DNA from: Deltaproteobacteria bacterium
Lineage (GTDB): Bacteria; Desulfobacterota; Desulfobacteria; Desulfobacterales; Desulfatirhabdiaceae
Direction of reading: 5' to 3'
Assembly (NCBI GenBank): GCA_021778975.1
Contig: JAJYBO010000199.1
Coordinates: forward strand, 1 to 5,786
DNA: 5,786 nucleotides
The position numbers and the translations under genes were made by a program. This document shows, one piece after another, positions 1-5,381 of the stretch (its first letter is position 1; each line of letters starts with the position of its first letter). The notes below the pieces were generated by a model that was not told the origin of the DNA, did no database searches, and worked only from the letters and a program-made list of their open reading frames with translations.

Positions 1-612
1 AGAGCGCAGGATATTGTCGTGCGCCATGAAGTTCAGGCTGCACCGCTTTATTTTGACGCCACCGATTATGCCTCACATGCCGGATTTTATGCCGCTCTCG
101 ATCCAAAACCCGACGGCGTCGTACTGGCTTTCGGCTACCTCGGCGATCAGGAGCAGGCGCAGCAGAATTTTCAGGAAGCAAGAAACATCGTCGAAACCAA
201 TTATCTGGGTGCTGTCAGCGTTCTTGAAATCATTGCCGCCGATTTTGAACGGCGCGGTCACGGCTTCATCATCGGCCTTAGCTCCGTCGCCGGTGAAAGG
301 GGCAGGCGGCGCAATTACATGTACGGCGCGGCCAAAGGCGCACTGACAATCTATCTGAGCGGATTACGAAACCGTCTGGCCAAACGCGGCGTACGGGTTA
401 TCACCATCCTGCCGGGTTTCATTCAGACCAAAATGACCGCCAATATGAAAATTCCTCAGTTTCTGCTCGGAAGCACCACTGAAGTGAGCGAAGATATTTA
501 CAATGCTTTCAAAAAATCCCAAAATATCATCTACACGAAGTGGTTCTGGAAATGGATCATGCGGATAATCCGGATGATACCAGAGCCGTTGTTCAAACGG
601 CTCGATATCTGA
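1..612 (+). CDS. SDR family oxidoreductase, DprE2-like (5'-truncated)
   Basis: This is an NAD(P)-dependent short-chain dehydrogenase/reductase in a Rossmann fold, presumably cytoplasmic. The frame is open from the first base, so the true start and the N-terminal GxxxGxG nucleotide-binding loop (roughly 40-50 residues) lie outside the window; an internal GTG at 19 is not a credible start. 203 codons are present. Numbering from the window edge, LAFGYLGD (42-49) occupies the NNAG-strand position, N67 the catalytic Asn position, S95 the catalytic Ser, and Y108-x3-K112 the catalytic YxxxK; PGF (138-140) with TKMT (143-146) follows. The GYLGDQ, SSVAGERGRRRNY and PGFxxTKMT wording resembles the DprE2 group (reduction of the 2-keto decaprenyl-phospho-ribose intermediate) and related sugar- or lipid-acting SDRs. 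The exact substrate is unknown. The C-terminus is rich in Trp/Ile and basic residues (about 179-200), perhaps for membrane association. The family call is firm; the DprE2 resemblance is from memory of motifs only. Confidence 0.9.
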   Translation, partial: RAQDIVVRHEVQAAPLYFDATDYASHAGFYAALDPKPDGVVLAFGYLGDQEQAQQNFQEARNIVETNYLGAVSVLEIIAADFERRGHGFIIGLSSVAGERGRRRNYMYGAAKGALTIYLSGLRNRLAKRGVRVITILPGFIQTKMTANMKIPQFLLGSTTEVSEDIYNAFKKSQNIIYTKWFWKWIMRIIRMIPEPLFKRLDI

Positions 613-614
613 AT

Positions 615-635
615 AATGGATTTTAGCAATCCATT
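615..635 (+). terminator. Stem-loop just after the SDR stop codon
   Basis: A perfect 8-bp inverted repeat, AATGGATT / AATCCATT, with a 5-nt loop starts 2 nt after the SDR stop codon (610-612). No T-tract follows, so it is not a classical intrinsic terminator. It may protect the mRNA 3' end or be a weak terminator. Confidence 0.4.
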
Positions 636-693
636 GAATTGAACAAGCGTCTGAACCAAAGCCGTTATAGGTAATATTTATAAAAAAATTACA

Positions 694-722
694 TTGACAA
701 TTAAAATTATTTAAACTAATTT
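694..722 (+). promoter_or_regulatory. Candidate sigma-70 promoter in the AT-rich gap
   Basis: A consensus -35 box TTGACA (694-699) is followed after 17 nt by TAATTT (717-722), which matches the -10 consensus at only three positions. The surroundings are very AT-rich. Transcription from here would begin near 729 and run through the hairpins and terminator at 742-844 towards the gene at 899. The weak -10 makes this tentative. Confidence 0.35.
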
Positions 723-728
723 AATGCT

Positions 729-844
729 AAAAAGTTAATTGATCTATACAAAGGCGTATAGATTTCATTATTTTCGAATAATCGAGAATATCAACGACAA
801 AGGCGTCTGTTCCGGAATCATACCGGGAAGACGCTTTTTTTTTT
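729..844 (+). ncRNA. Candidate structured leader RNA or small RNA
   Basis: About 115 nt with three consecutive stem-loops between the candidate promoter and the FMN enzyme gene. Hairpin 1 is ATCTATAC / GTATAGAT (742-749 with 756-763, loop AAAGGC). Hairpin 2 is ATTATT / AATAAT (767-772 with 777-782, loop TTCG). Hairpin 3 is a strong terminator (803-844). The 10-nt word ACAAAGGCGT occurs at 748-757, across the loop of hairpin 1, and again at 797-806, at the foot of the terminator stem. The first copy could therefore pair with the terminator's 3' arm, which would allow a terminator/antiterminator choice. It could equally be an independent small RNA. I do not recognise a known riboswitch class. 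The start is inferred from the promoter candidate. Confidence 0.4.
803..844 (+). terminator. Strong rho-independent terminator upstream of the FMN enzyme gene
   Basis: The stem GCGTCT / AGACGC (803-808 with 829-834) continues after a single bulged G809 with TTCCGG / CCGGGA (810-815 with 823-828, one G-U pair) around a 7-nt loop, giving 12 bp. It is followed directly by ten T residues (835-844). It ends 54 nt before the ATG at 899. It could end the SDR transcript, or act as an attenuator for the downstream gene. Confidence 0.85.
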
Positions 845-884
845 GATAAAAGAGTGTCTTTACCCCAACTTTAACTTTTTACGC

Positions 885-890
885 AGGGAG
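885..890 (+). promoter_or_regulatory. Ribosome binding site for the FMN enzyme gene
   Basis: AGGGAG lies 8 nt upstream of the ATG at 899 and fixes that start. It is downstream of the terminator at 803-844, so translation needs either read-through or a promoter within 845-884, where I see no convincing one. Confidence 0.7.
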
Positions 891-898
891 AAAACCAC

Positions 899-2551
899 AT
901 GAGATTTCAGAAAAGCAATGATGTTTTGGGAACAACCAACCGCGGCAATGCCGCTGAATCTGGTCTTTGCACTTTGTGCCGCTCAGACTGCATGGGTAAA
1001 TGCGAAACATGGCTGTCCAGTATTGTGGGCCGTAAGCTGCTGTATCCCAGAGATTTCGGAGCGGTCACTGCCGGTGGAAACAATACCACCCATATGGGGG
1101 TTTCTTATAATTCTCTGAGAATTCAAGGCTATGCCTATGGCATTCATGGCCTGCCACAGGGGCTGACAAACGAAGCGGATGACTGTATTTTCCCCAATGT
1201 CGGTCTGGAGACAGAATTTGGCGCGGACGTCAAAACCAAAGCCCGTATTCCGCTTATGACGGGTGCGCTGGGTTCTACCTTTATTGCGGCCAAGTATTGG
1301 GATTCTTTTGCCATTGGCGGTGCTTTGTGCGGCATCCCTGTTGTCATTGGCGAAAACGTGGTGGGTGTTGACCGGGAATCTAAAATCAGCGCGGATAAAA
1401 TCCGCAAGGGCAAAATCAAGAGCGCTCCGGAACTGGAGCGCCGGATTGACGGATATCTCCGGTATTATGATGGATACGGCGCCATCATCGTTCAGCTTAA
1501 CGTGGAAGATACGAGAAACGGTGTTGCGGAATTCGTGGTGGACAAATACGGTGATAAATGCATTATCGAACTCAAATGGGGGCAGGGGGCCAAAAACATC
1601 GGCGGTGAAATTCAGGTGACCAGTCTGGATTACGCACTGTTTCTGAAAAATCGTGGTTATGTGGTGGACCCGGATCCCGATCTGCCGGAAGTGCAAGAAG
1701 CTTTCAAACAAGGCGCTATTCGTTCATTTGCCCGACACAGCCGGCTGGGCAACACCAATCTTTCCACAGTGGATCAGGTGCAGGAAGATTTCATGAACAA
1801 CGTGGCGTATCTACGCAAGATCGGTTTCAAGCGCATTACCCTGAAAACCGGCTCCTACGGCATGGAAGAACTGGCCATGGCCATCAAGTTTGCCACAGAC
1901 GCCAAAATGGATTTACTCACCATTGACGGCGCCGGCGGCGGCACCGGCATGAGTCCCTGGAATATGATGCAGAGCTGGGGGGTTCCCTCCATCATTCTGC
2001 ATTCCAAAGCCAATGAATACGCCGGCATTCTGGCGGCAAAAGGTCAGAAAGTTGTGGACATGTCATTTGCCGGCGGCATTGCTCTGGAAGATGGTATTTT
2101 TAAAGCCATTGCCCTGGGCGCGCCTTACACCAAATTGGTCTGCATGGGGCGGGCTATCATGATTCCAGGCTTCCTCGGATCCAATATCGAAGGTGTTCTG
2201 CATCCGGAAAGACGTGAAAAGCTCTGCGGAAACTGGGATTCTTTGCCCAAAACTGTCAGTGAATTTGGAAACAGCGCGGAAGAAATTTTCGCATCATACT
2301 TCGATGTTCAGAAAAAAGTCGGCAAAAAAGAGATGAAACACATTCCCTATGGCGCCATCGCTTTTTGCACCCTTGCGGACAAATTGTCCTGCGGGCTGCA
2401 GCAGCTCATGGCCGGAGCGAGAAAGTTCAGTCTTTCCCAGATTTCCCGCACCGACCTGTTTGCCGGAAACCGCGAAACCGCCCGGGAAACCGGTATTGTT
2501 CACATGGCGGACGCCAATGACGAAAGCGCGAAAAAAATACTGAATTCTTAA
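899..2551 (+). CDS. Glutamate synthase-related FMN-binding protein with N-terminal Cys cluster
   Basis: A 550-aa protein of the glutamate synthase FMN/synthase-domain family (Glu_synthase type, TIM-barrel). In complete GltB this domain binds FMN and 2-oxoglutarate and forms glutamate from channelled ammonia. Visible marks are ELKWGQGAKNIGGE (224-237), matching the family's KxxQGAKPGxGG segment; LTIDGAGGGTGMSP (340-353), matching the GxxGGTGxSP segment; and the FMN-phosphate-type stretch AGGIALEDGIFKAIALGA (391-408). There is no N-terminal class-II amidotransferase domain (no catalytic Cys1, no ~400-residue extension) and no C-terminal GXGXG domain. The CX5CX4C motif of the GltB 3Fe-4S cluster is absent; the only late Cys are 443, 490 and 498. 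Instead Cys 24, 27, 31 and 35 form CX2CX3CX3C, a likely metal or Fe-S site. Similar stand-alone proteins are usually annotated as 'FMN-binding glutamate synthase family'. Family is firm; that it makes glutamate is not shown. It may be ammonia-dependent or act on another substrate. Confidence 0.9.
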   Translation: MRFQKSNDVLGTTNRGNAAESGLCTLCRSDCMGKCETWLSSIVGRKLLYPRDFGAVTAGGNNTTHMGVSYNSLRIQGYAYGIHGLPQGLTNEADDCIFPNVGLETEFGADVKTKARIPLMTGALGSTFIAAKYWDSFAIGGALCGIPVVIGENVVGVDRESKISADKIRKGKIKSAPELERRIDGYLRYYDGYGAIIVQLNVEDTRNGVAEFVVDKYGDKCIIELKWGQGAKNIGGEIQVTSLDYALFLKNRGYVVDPDPDLPEVQEAFKQGAIRSFARHSRLGNTNLSTVDQVQEDFMNNVAYLRKIGFKRITLKTGSYGMEELAMAIKFATDAKMDLLTIDGAGGGTGMSPWNMMQSWGVPSIILHSKANEYAGILAAKGQKVVDMSFAGGIALEDGIFKAIALGAPYTKLVCMGRAIMIPGFLGSNIEGVLHPERREKLCGNWDSLPKTVSEFGNSAEEIFASYFDVQKKVGKKEMKHIPYGAIAFCTLADKLSCGLQQLMAGARKFSLSQISRTDLFAGNRETARETGIVHMADANDESAKKILNS

Positions 2552-2571
2552 AACCATCCGTCGGTTTTTTT
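2550..2571 (+). terminator. Small terminator hairpin at the end of the FMN enzyme gene
   Basis: AAAACC (2550-2555) and GGTTTT (2563-2568) form a 6-bp stem around a 7-nt loop, and the T run extends to 2571 (seven T from 2565). It overlaps the TAA stop at 2549-2551. The stem is weak because it is mostly A-T, so on its own it may be inefficient; because AAAACC/GGTTTT is self-complementary, the other strand forms the same stem with a shorter T run. Confidence 0.5.
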
Positions 2572-2576
2572 CTGTC

Positions 2577-2613
2577 AAGAATCGCTGCCTGTCGAATTGC
2601 GGCGGCGATTCTT
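2577..2613. terminator. Long hairpin between the convergent genes
   Basis: AAGAATCGC (2577-2585) pairs perfectly with GCGATTCTT (2605-2613). The stem continues with TGCC / GGCG (2586-2589 with 2601-2604, one G-U) to 13 bp around an 11-nt loop. It overlaps the first two bases of the minus-strand gene's stop codon (2612-2614). There is no T-tract directly after it on either strand, so it probably acts as a roadblock or a 3'-end stabiliser shared by both converging transcripts. Confidence 0.55.
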
Positions 2614-3913
2614 ATACTCTGATTTTAATCCATAAAAGAGTTGCTGCTTCCTGTCCGAGGTTGATCCACTGAGTGGGAAAATCCGCTTTTAGATAAACGG
2701 TATCCCCGATGCCGATGGTATGTGAACCGCTCTGACGGATCATTTTTACGGAGCCTTCGATCATATGACCAGCTTCCTCACCTTTATGGACAAAAAAATG
2801 GGCCGGCAATTTTTTCTCTGGAAGTATCCGGATTAAATATATTTCCGCTTTCCCTCCCAGGTCTGGCGGGGTGATCTGAAGAACTTCAACGCTGTCTTTC
2901 GGCATGTCGGACAGGGTTATTTTCACCCCGCTGTCTCTGCTAAAAACCGTTTGCACCGGACGGGCTTCATCCTGAAAAAAAGATCCCACCTTTACGGAAA
3001 GCGTTTCTGCAATTTTGTATAATGCCGGCAGGGATGGATAAATCAAATTGCTTTCAATCTGAGAAATGTTGCTGGGGGTTACGCCGATGAGAGCCGCCAG
3101 TTCCTTCTGAGACATTCCCTGGTTTTTCCGGATATCCCGGATCCGTGATCCCAAATCTGGTATTTCTCTGTACGGGGTATTTCCTCCCAACTGGATATCT
3201 TTCCCGTCATACGCATAATCAATTGCCTCATTTAACGCTTTGGGAGTCCGTTTGTCCGCCTTCAGGATTTTAATCTCAGACCTGCCTTTTTTAAGGGACA
3301 GATCAATGACCACCTGAGCGATCTGGTTGATATGAGATTTCAATTTGGTGGAATGCGCCCCTTTTTCGATGATCCAGTAGGCAATGGTGTCCAGTTCATA
3401 CAGTTTGGGGCAGGAGCGGGAATAAAATTTGAGGATGGGATCTTCTCCTTCCCATAAGTCCTGCATTCCGGTCAGGCTTTCGATCACCAGCCGGACATCG
3501 CCGGTCAGTGTTTTATGAAGCCCATAAATGGCGTCAGCCACCGCTTCCGGGTTTCGGGGATCGGTGACTTTGATTACCTGATATGGCCACTGAGCGCCAT
3601 CTTTTTCGAAAAACCGGTTAAAGACTTCGGATTTATCGCCCTTTCCGTTGGTGAAACAGTCCAGGATGGTCAATTGCTGATTCTGCGCCAATACACCGAG
3701 GGTTTCGATGAGGTTTTTAGGCGATCTATCAAAACTGACGTAAATGACAGGTTTTTTTTGCTTCTGAGATTCCCGCATGAATTTCATGGCGAATGCAGAG
3801 GCAAGTGAGCCTGCATCGTCATACCAGATAACATTATCGCCGATATACAGACCGCTTAGCATCTGATCCAGCCCGGTTACACCGGATGACACCCGTTTCT
3901 TTTTTTCGTTCAT
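2612..3913 (-). CDS. KaiC/RecA-like (P-loop-less) - XRE HTH - cupin fusion regulator
   Basis: A 433-aa cytoplasmic protein, read as a DNA-binding transcription regulator. Residues 8-245 resemble the KaiC/RadA ATPase fold: the entry SSGVTGLDQMLSGL (9-22), a strand GDNVIWYDD (25-33) where Walker A should be, PVIYVSFDRSP (55-65), and the Walker-B-like strand VRLVIESLTG (140-149). The GxxxxGK[ST] P-loop is missing, so ATP hydrolysis is unlikely; the GDxVxWYDD...VIYVSFDRSP pattern also recalls the MEDS sensory domain. Residues 256-312 are a good XRE HTH, with MSQKELAALIGVTPSNISQIE at 267-287. Residues about 345-432 are a cupin (HFFVHKGEEAGHMIEG, 372-387; GDTVYLKADFPTQWINLG, 403-420), in which the usual second-motif His is replaced by Thr/Gln, so the metal site looks incomplete. 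Ordinary XRE-cupin regulators are about 180-200 aa, so the N-terminal half is extra. The ATG at 3913 is chosen because AAGGCGG precedes it by 8 nt. An in-frame ATG at 4030 would overlap the upstream gene and add a non-conserved-looking 39-residue tail. The ligand is unknown. Confidence 0.85.
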   Translation of the reverse strand: MNEKKKRVSSGVTGLDQMLSGLYIGDNVIWYDDAGSLASAFAMKFMRESQKQKKPVIYVSFDRSPKNLIETLGVLAQNQQLTILDCFTNGKGDKSEVFNRFFEKDGAQWPYQVIKVTDPRNPEAVADAIYGLHKTLTGDVRLVIESLTGMQDLWEGEDPILKFYSRSCPKLYELDTIAYWIIEKGAHSTKLKSHINQIAQVVIDLSLKKGRSEIKILKADKRTPKALNEAIDYAYDGKDIQLGGNTPYREIPDLGSRIRDIRKNQGMSQKELAALIGVTPSNISQIESNLIYPSLPALYKIAETLSVKVGSFFQDEARPVQTVFSRDSGVKITLSDMPKDSVEVLQITPPDLGGKAEIYLIRILPEKKLPAHFFVHKGEEAGHMIEGSVKMIRQSGSHTIGIGDTVYLKADFPTQWINLGQEAATLLWIKIRV

Positions 3914-3921
3914 ACCAATTG

Positions 3922-3928
3922 CCGCCTT
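3922..3928 (-). promoter_or_regulatory. Ribosome binding site that decides the regulator start
   Basis: On the minus strand AAGGCGG (one mismatch to AAGGAGG) stands 8 nt before the ATG at 3913. No comparable site precedes the earlier in-frame ATG at 4030, which lies inside the upstream membrane-protein gene. Confidence 0.65.
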
Positions 3929-3971
3929 TTTTGAATTTTGATCAGTGTTGATGCTCTCGTAAAAAGTCAAA

Positions 3972-5180
3972 TTACTGTAATAAATGGCGGTAGCTGTGCC
4001 ATTCCGCGGCCGCGGAAAGAAGCCATGCACTTATCCATACCACCACTACCGGCTTCCAGCGATAAAAGCGTGAACCGGCAACCAGCAACAAACCAATCAG
4101 ATTCCATTCGCTGGCCACCCTCAATAAACCTGGGCTGTTGTCCCATATATCCACGCCGGTGACGGAAAGCAGCACGCCGTACAAAACCCATCCCCAAAAA
4201 AGAGGATAGTGTTTGAAATTCAGTGTTTTGGCGACACAGAACTGCCAGACGATAACCATTCCAATGAAAAAGAGAAAGTAAAGCGTTTTGATGTCCGGGG
4301 ATAAAAGCGCCCGAATTGCCTGAAAAAGCCCAACCAAAGGCCATTCAATATGGGTGGAAGCGGCTTCAGAAATGCTGCCGCCGGTAATCCGGCAATGAAG
4401 AAACCCCTGCCATAAAAGATAGGCGCCCAGTGGTAGTTCCCACATACACGGAGGGAACGTTTGGGGTATTTTTTTGATCATTCCCAATCCCCATGCGCAT
4501 CCGAAGCCAGCCGCCACCAGCAAAGCGGTTTCACGCGTCAGAACCGCCAGACTCAGTAAACAAGCGGCTAACAATGGCCGGCGTTCCCATACGGATAGTG
4601 CGGCGAAAACCCACACCAGACAAAGCGGTTCCGTCAACCCGCGGGGAACCGATACAGCCAGACCCGGATAAAAACCGGCCAGCAGAGACAGCCAGAGGGG
4701 GCGTCCCATACGATGTAGAATTTTCCCCGCAAATATGACGATTCCTCCTGTTGCCATTATGTTCAATACGATCATACACCATGCCGTGAGGCCGGGATTT
4801 CCCCATGCGAGCAGATGTATGATAATGGGATAGAGAATTCGCTGCTGTCGAATCGCCTGATTGTCAAAATGGTATCCGAGAGAGGAGGGATTTTTAACAA
4901 AAGGTGAGAGCGCCAAAAAATAATAAAATTGGCCGTCGTATCCGGATTTGGAAGATAAAAATCGTTCGGGAACTGGCGTCTGGTTGCTCAAAGCAAATTT
5001 TTTAGAAAAACACAAGAGTCCCCACGGATGTCCGCCAACGACGGGCAGAAGAAGTGCGATAAAGGCGAAATAAACCAGTATCGTCATGATCGCGTATTTA
5101 AAAATCTCTGTATTTCGGTTATGATTTACGGTCATAAACGAACCGTCAATATTTACGGGATCCGAGTCTAAGTTTTTCAT
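3972..5180 (-). CDS. Polytopic membrane protein, probable GT-C-like surface glycopolymer protein
   Basis: A 402-aa integral membrane protein with roughly nine or ten hydrophobic segments by eye: about 28-48, 113-127, 131-152, 161-178, 182-197, 202-230, 246-262, 283-293 with 298-316, 327-342, 359-370 and 377-391. Between the first two segments is an outer loop with YDGQFYY (81-87) and RQQRILYP (111-118). Acidic loops of this kind, followed by an arginine patch, are common in polyprenyl-phosphate-sugar-using GT-C glycosyltransferases. LTRETALL (214-221) is another family-like motif. The wording resembles proteins named 'AZOBR_p60025 family cell surface glycopolymer formation protein', but I recall this only from motifs. 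Donor and acceptor are unknown. The ATG at 5180 has AAGGAT 11 nt upstream, a slightly long spacing; an ATG at residue 16 (5135) has no better site. The regulator gene follows after 58 nt, so they may be co-transcribed. Non-coding tail: none. Confidence 0.75.
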   Translation of the reverse strand: MKNLDSDPVNIDGSFMTVNHNRNTEIFKYAIMTILVYFAFIALLLPVVGGHPWGLLCFSKKFALSNQTPVPERFLSSKSGYDGQFYYFLALSPFVKNPSSLGYHFDNQAIRQQRILYPIIIHLLAWGNPGLTAWCMIVLNIMATGGIVIFAGKILHRMGRPLWLSLLAGFYPGLAVSVPRGLTEPLCLVWVFAALSVWERRPLLAACLLSLAVLTRETALLVAAGFGCAWGLGMIKKIPQTFPPCMWELPLGAYLLWQGFLHCRITGGSISEAASTHIEWPLVGLFQAIRALLSPDIKTLYFLFFIGMVIVWQFCVAKTLNFKHYPLFWGWVLYGVLLSVTGVDIWDNSPGLLRVASEWNLIGLLLVAGSRFYRWKPVVVVWISAWLLSAAAEWHSYRHLLQ

Positions 5181-5191
5181 TTTTACAGTCT

Positions 5192-5197
5192 ATCCTT
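5192..5197 (-). promoter_or_regulatory. Possible ribosome binding site of the membrane protein gene
   Basis: On the minus strand AAGGAT lies 11 nt before the ATG at 5180. The spacing is longer than optimal. Just upstream of it is a run of seven C on this strand (G at 5204-5210). Confidence 0.4.
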
Positions 5198-5230
5198 GTG
5201 GTTGGGGGGGAAATCGAAATTCACTATTTT

Positions 5231-5252
5231 TCACTGATAAACACATCGGTGA
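5231..5252. repeat. Inverted repeat, possible operator, in the divergent intergenic region
   Basis: TCACTGAT (5231-5238) and ATCGGTGA (5245-5252) are complementary at 7 of 8 positions, the eighth being G-T, around a 6-nt spacer AAACAC. The repeat covers the -10 and spacer of the minus-strand promoter candidate and lies 10 nt upstream of the Shine-Dalgarno of the small plus-strand ORF. It could be a repressor site or an mRNA hairpin. Confidence 0.4.
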
Positions 5253-5264
5253 TATTGATGTCAA
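5236..5264 (-). promoter_or_regulatory. Candidate promoter of the membrane protein gene
   Basis: Read on the minus strand, a consensus -35 TTGACA (5264-5259) is followed after 17 nt by TTTATC (5241-5236), a poor -10 with three of six consensus positions. This would place the transcript start near 5229 and give a 5' untranslated region of about 48 nt before the ATG at 5180. Its -35 overlaps the Shine-Dalgarno of the opposite-strand small ORF. Confidence 0.35.
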
Positions 5265-5269
5265 GGAGG
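5263..5269 (+). promoter_or_regulatory. Perfect Shine-Dalgarno before the small ORF
   Basis: AAGGAGG, the full anti-16S complement, lies 10 nt before the TTG at 5280. It is the best ribosome binding site in the window, yet it is over 100 nt away from the start of the HAD phosphatase, so it must serve something else if it is used at all. Confidence 0.5.
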
Positions 5270-5279
5270 AACAATTCAG

Positions 5280-5381
5280 TTGCAATTTGAATTCCTATCG
5301 GGTAGTGACGCCAGGAATGTAATCATTTTGAAAATATGGTGGTTTTCTTTGAAACATAAGGTCAGGGCAGGTGCTGTTTGA
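5280..5381 (+). CDS. Possible 33-aa small ORF coupled to the HAD phosphatase gene
   Basis: TTG at 5280 opens 33 codons ending at TGA 5379-5381. Read with initiator Met, the product begins MQFEFLSGSDARNV and continues with IILKIWWFSLK (residues 15-25), a basic, aromatic and modestly hydrophobic peptide with no family I recognise. Support is positional: a perfect AAGGAGG 10 nt upstream, and a stop that overlaps the phosphatase start in TTGA (5378-5381), the classical arrangement for translational coupling. The start codon sits in the loop of a small repeat, AATTCA / TGAATT (5273-5278 with 5288-5293). Against it: no ATG, very short, and no recognised homologue. It may be a leader peptide that delivers ribosomes to the phosphatase start, or a chance ORF. 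Confidence 0.35.
   Translation: MQFEFLSGSDARNVIILKIWWFSLKHKVRAGAV

Noticed and set aside
739..846. A 35-codon TTG-started frame through the leader hairpins, ending at the terminator T-tract
   Set aside because: There is no Shine-Dalgarno, it ends in Phe codons made by the terminator T run, and hairpin structure explains the region better.
613..898. Known riboswitch, tRNA or 6S-like RNA in the AT-rich gap
   Set aside because: No conserved core of a riboswitch I know, no cloverleaf and no CCA-type acceptor could be seen; only simple hairpins and a terminator.
983..1711. A 242-codon minus-strand open frame opposite the FMN enzyme gene
   Set aside because: It is fully antisense to a gene with clear family motifs, has no recognisable domain and no good ribosome binding site; it is a shadow frame.
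3942..3970. TTGACT on the minus strand as a -35 box for a regulator-specific promoter
   Set aside because: At 16-18 nt spacing there is no acceptable -10 (CACTGA at 17), so a separate promoter cannot be supported.
3914..4030. N-terminal extension of the regulator from an ATG at 4030
   Set aside because: It overlaps the upstream membrane-protein gene by 59 nt, lacks a ribosome binding site and encodes a non-domain-like tail, while the ATG at 3913 has AAGGCGG at 8 nt.
3967..4344. A 125-codon minus-strand frame inside the membrane-protein gene
   Set aside because: It is an alternative frame of a gene with clear membrane-protein composition and no independent start signal.
4474..4806. Several 65-91 codon frames on both strands inside the membrane-protein gene
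   Set aside because: They have Arg/Pro/Ser-rich out-of-frame composition, no ribosome binding sites, and lie entirely within a recognisable gene.
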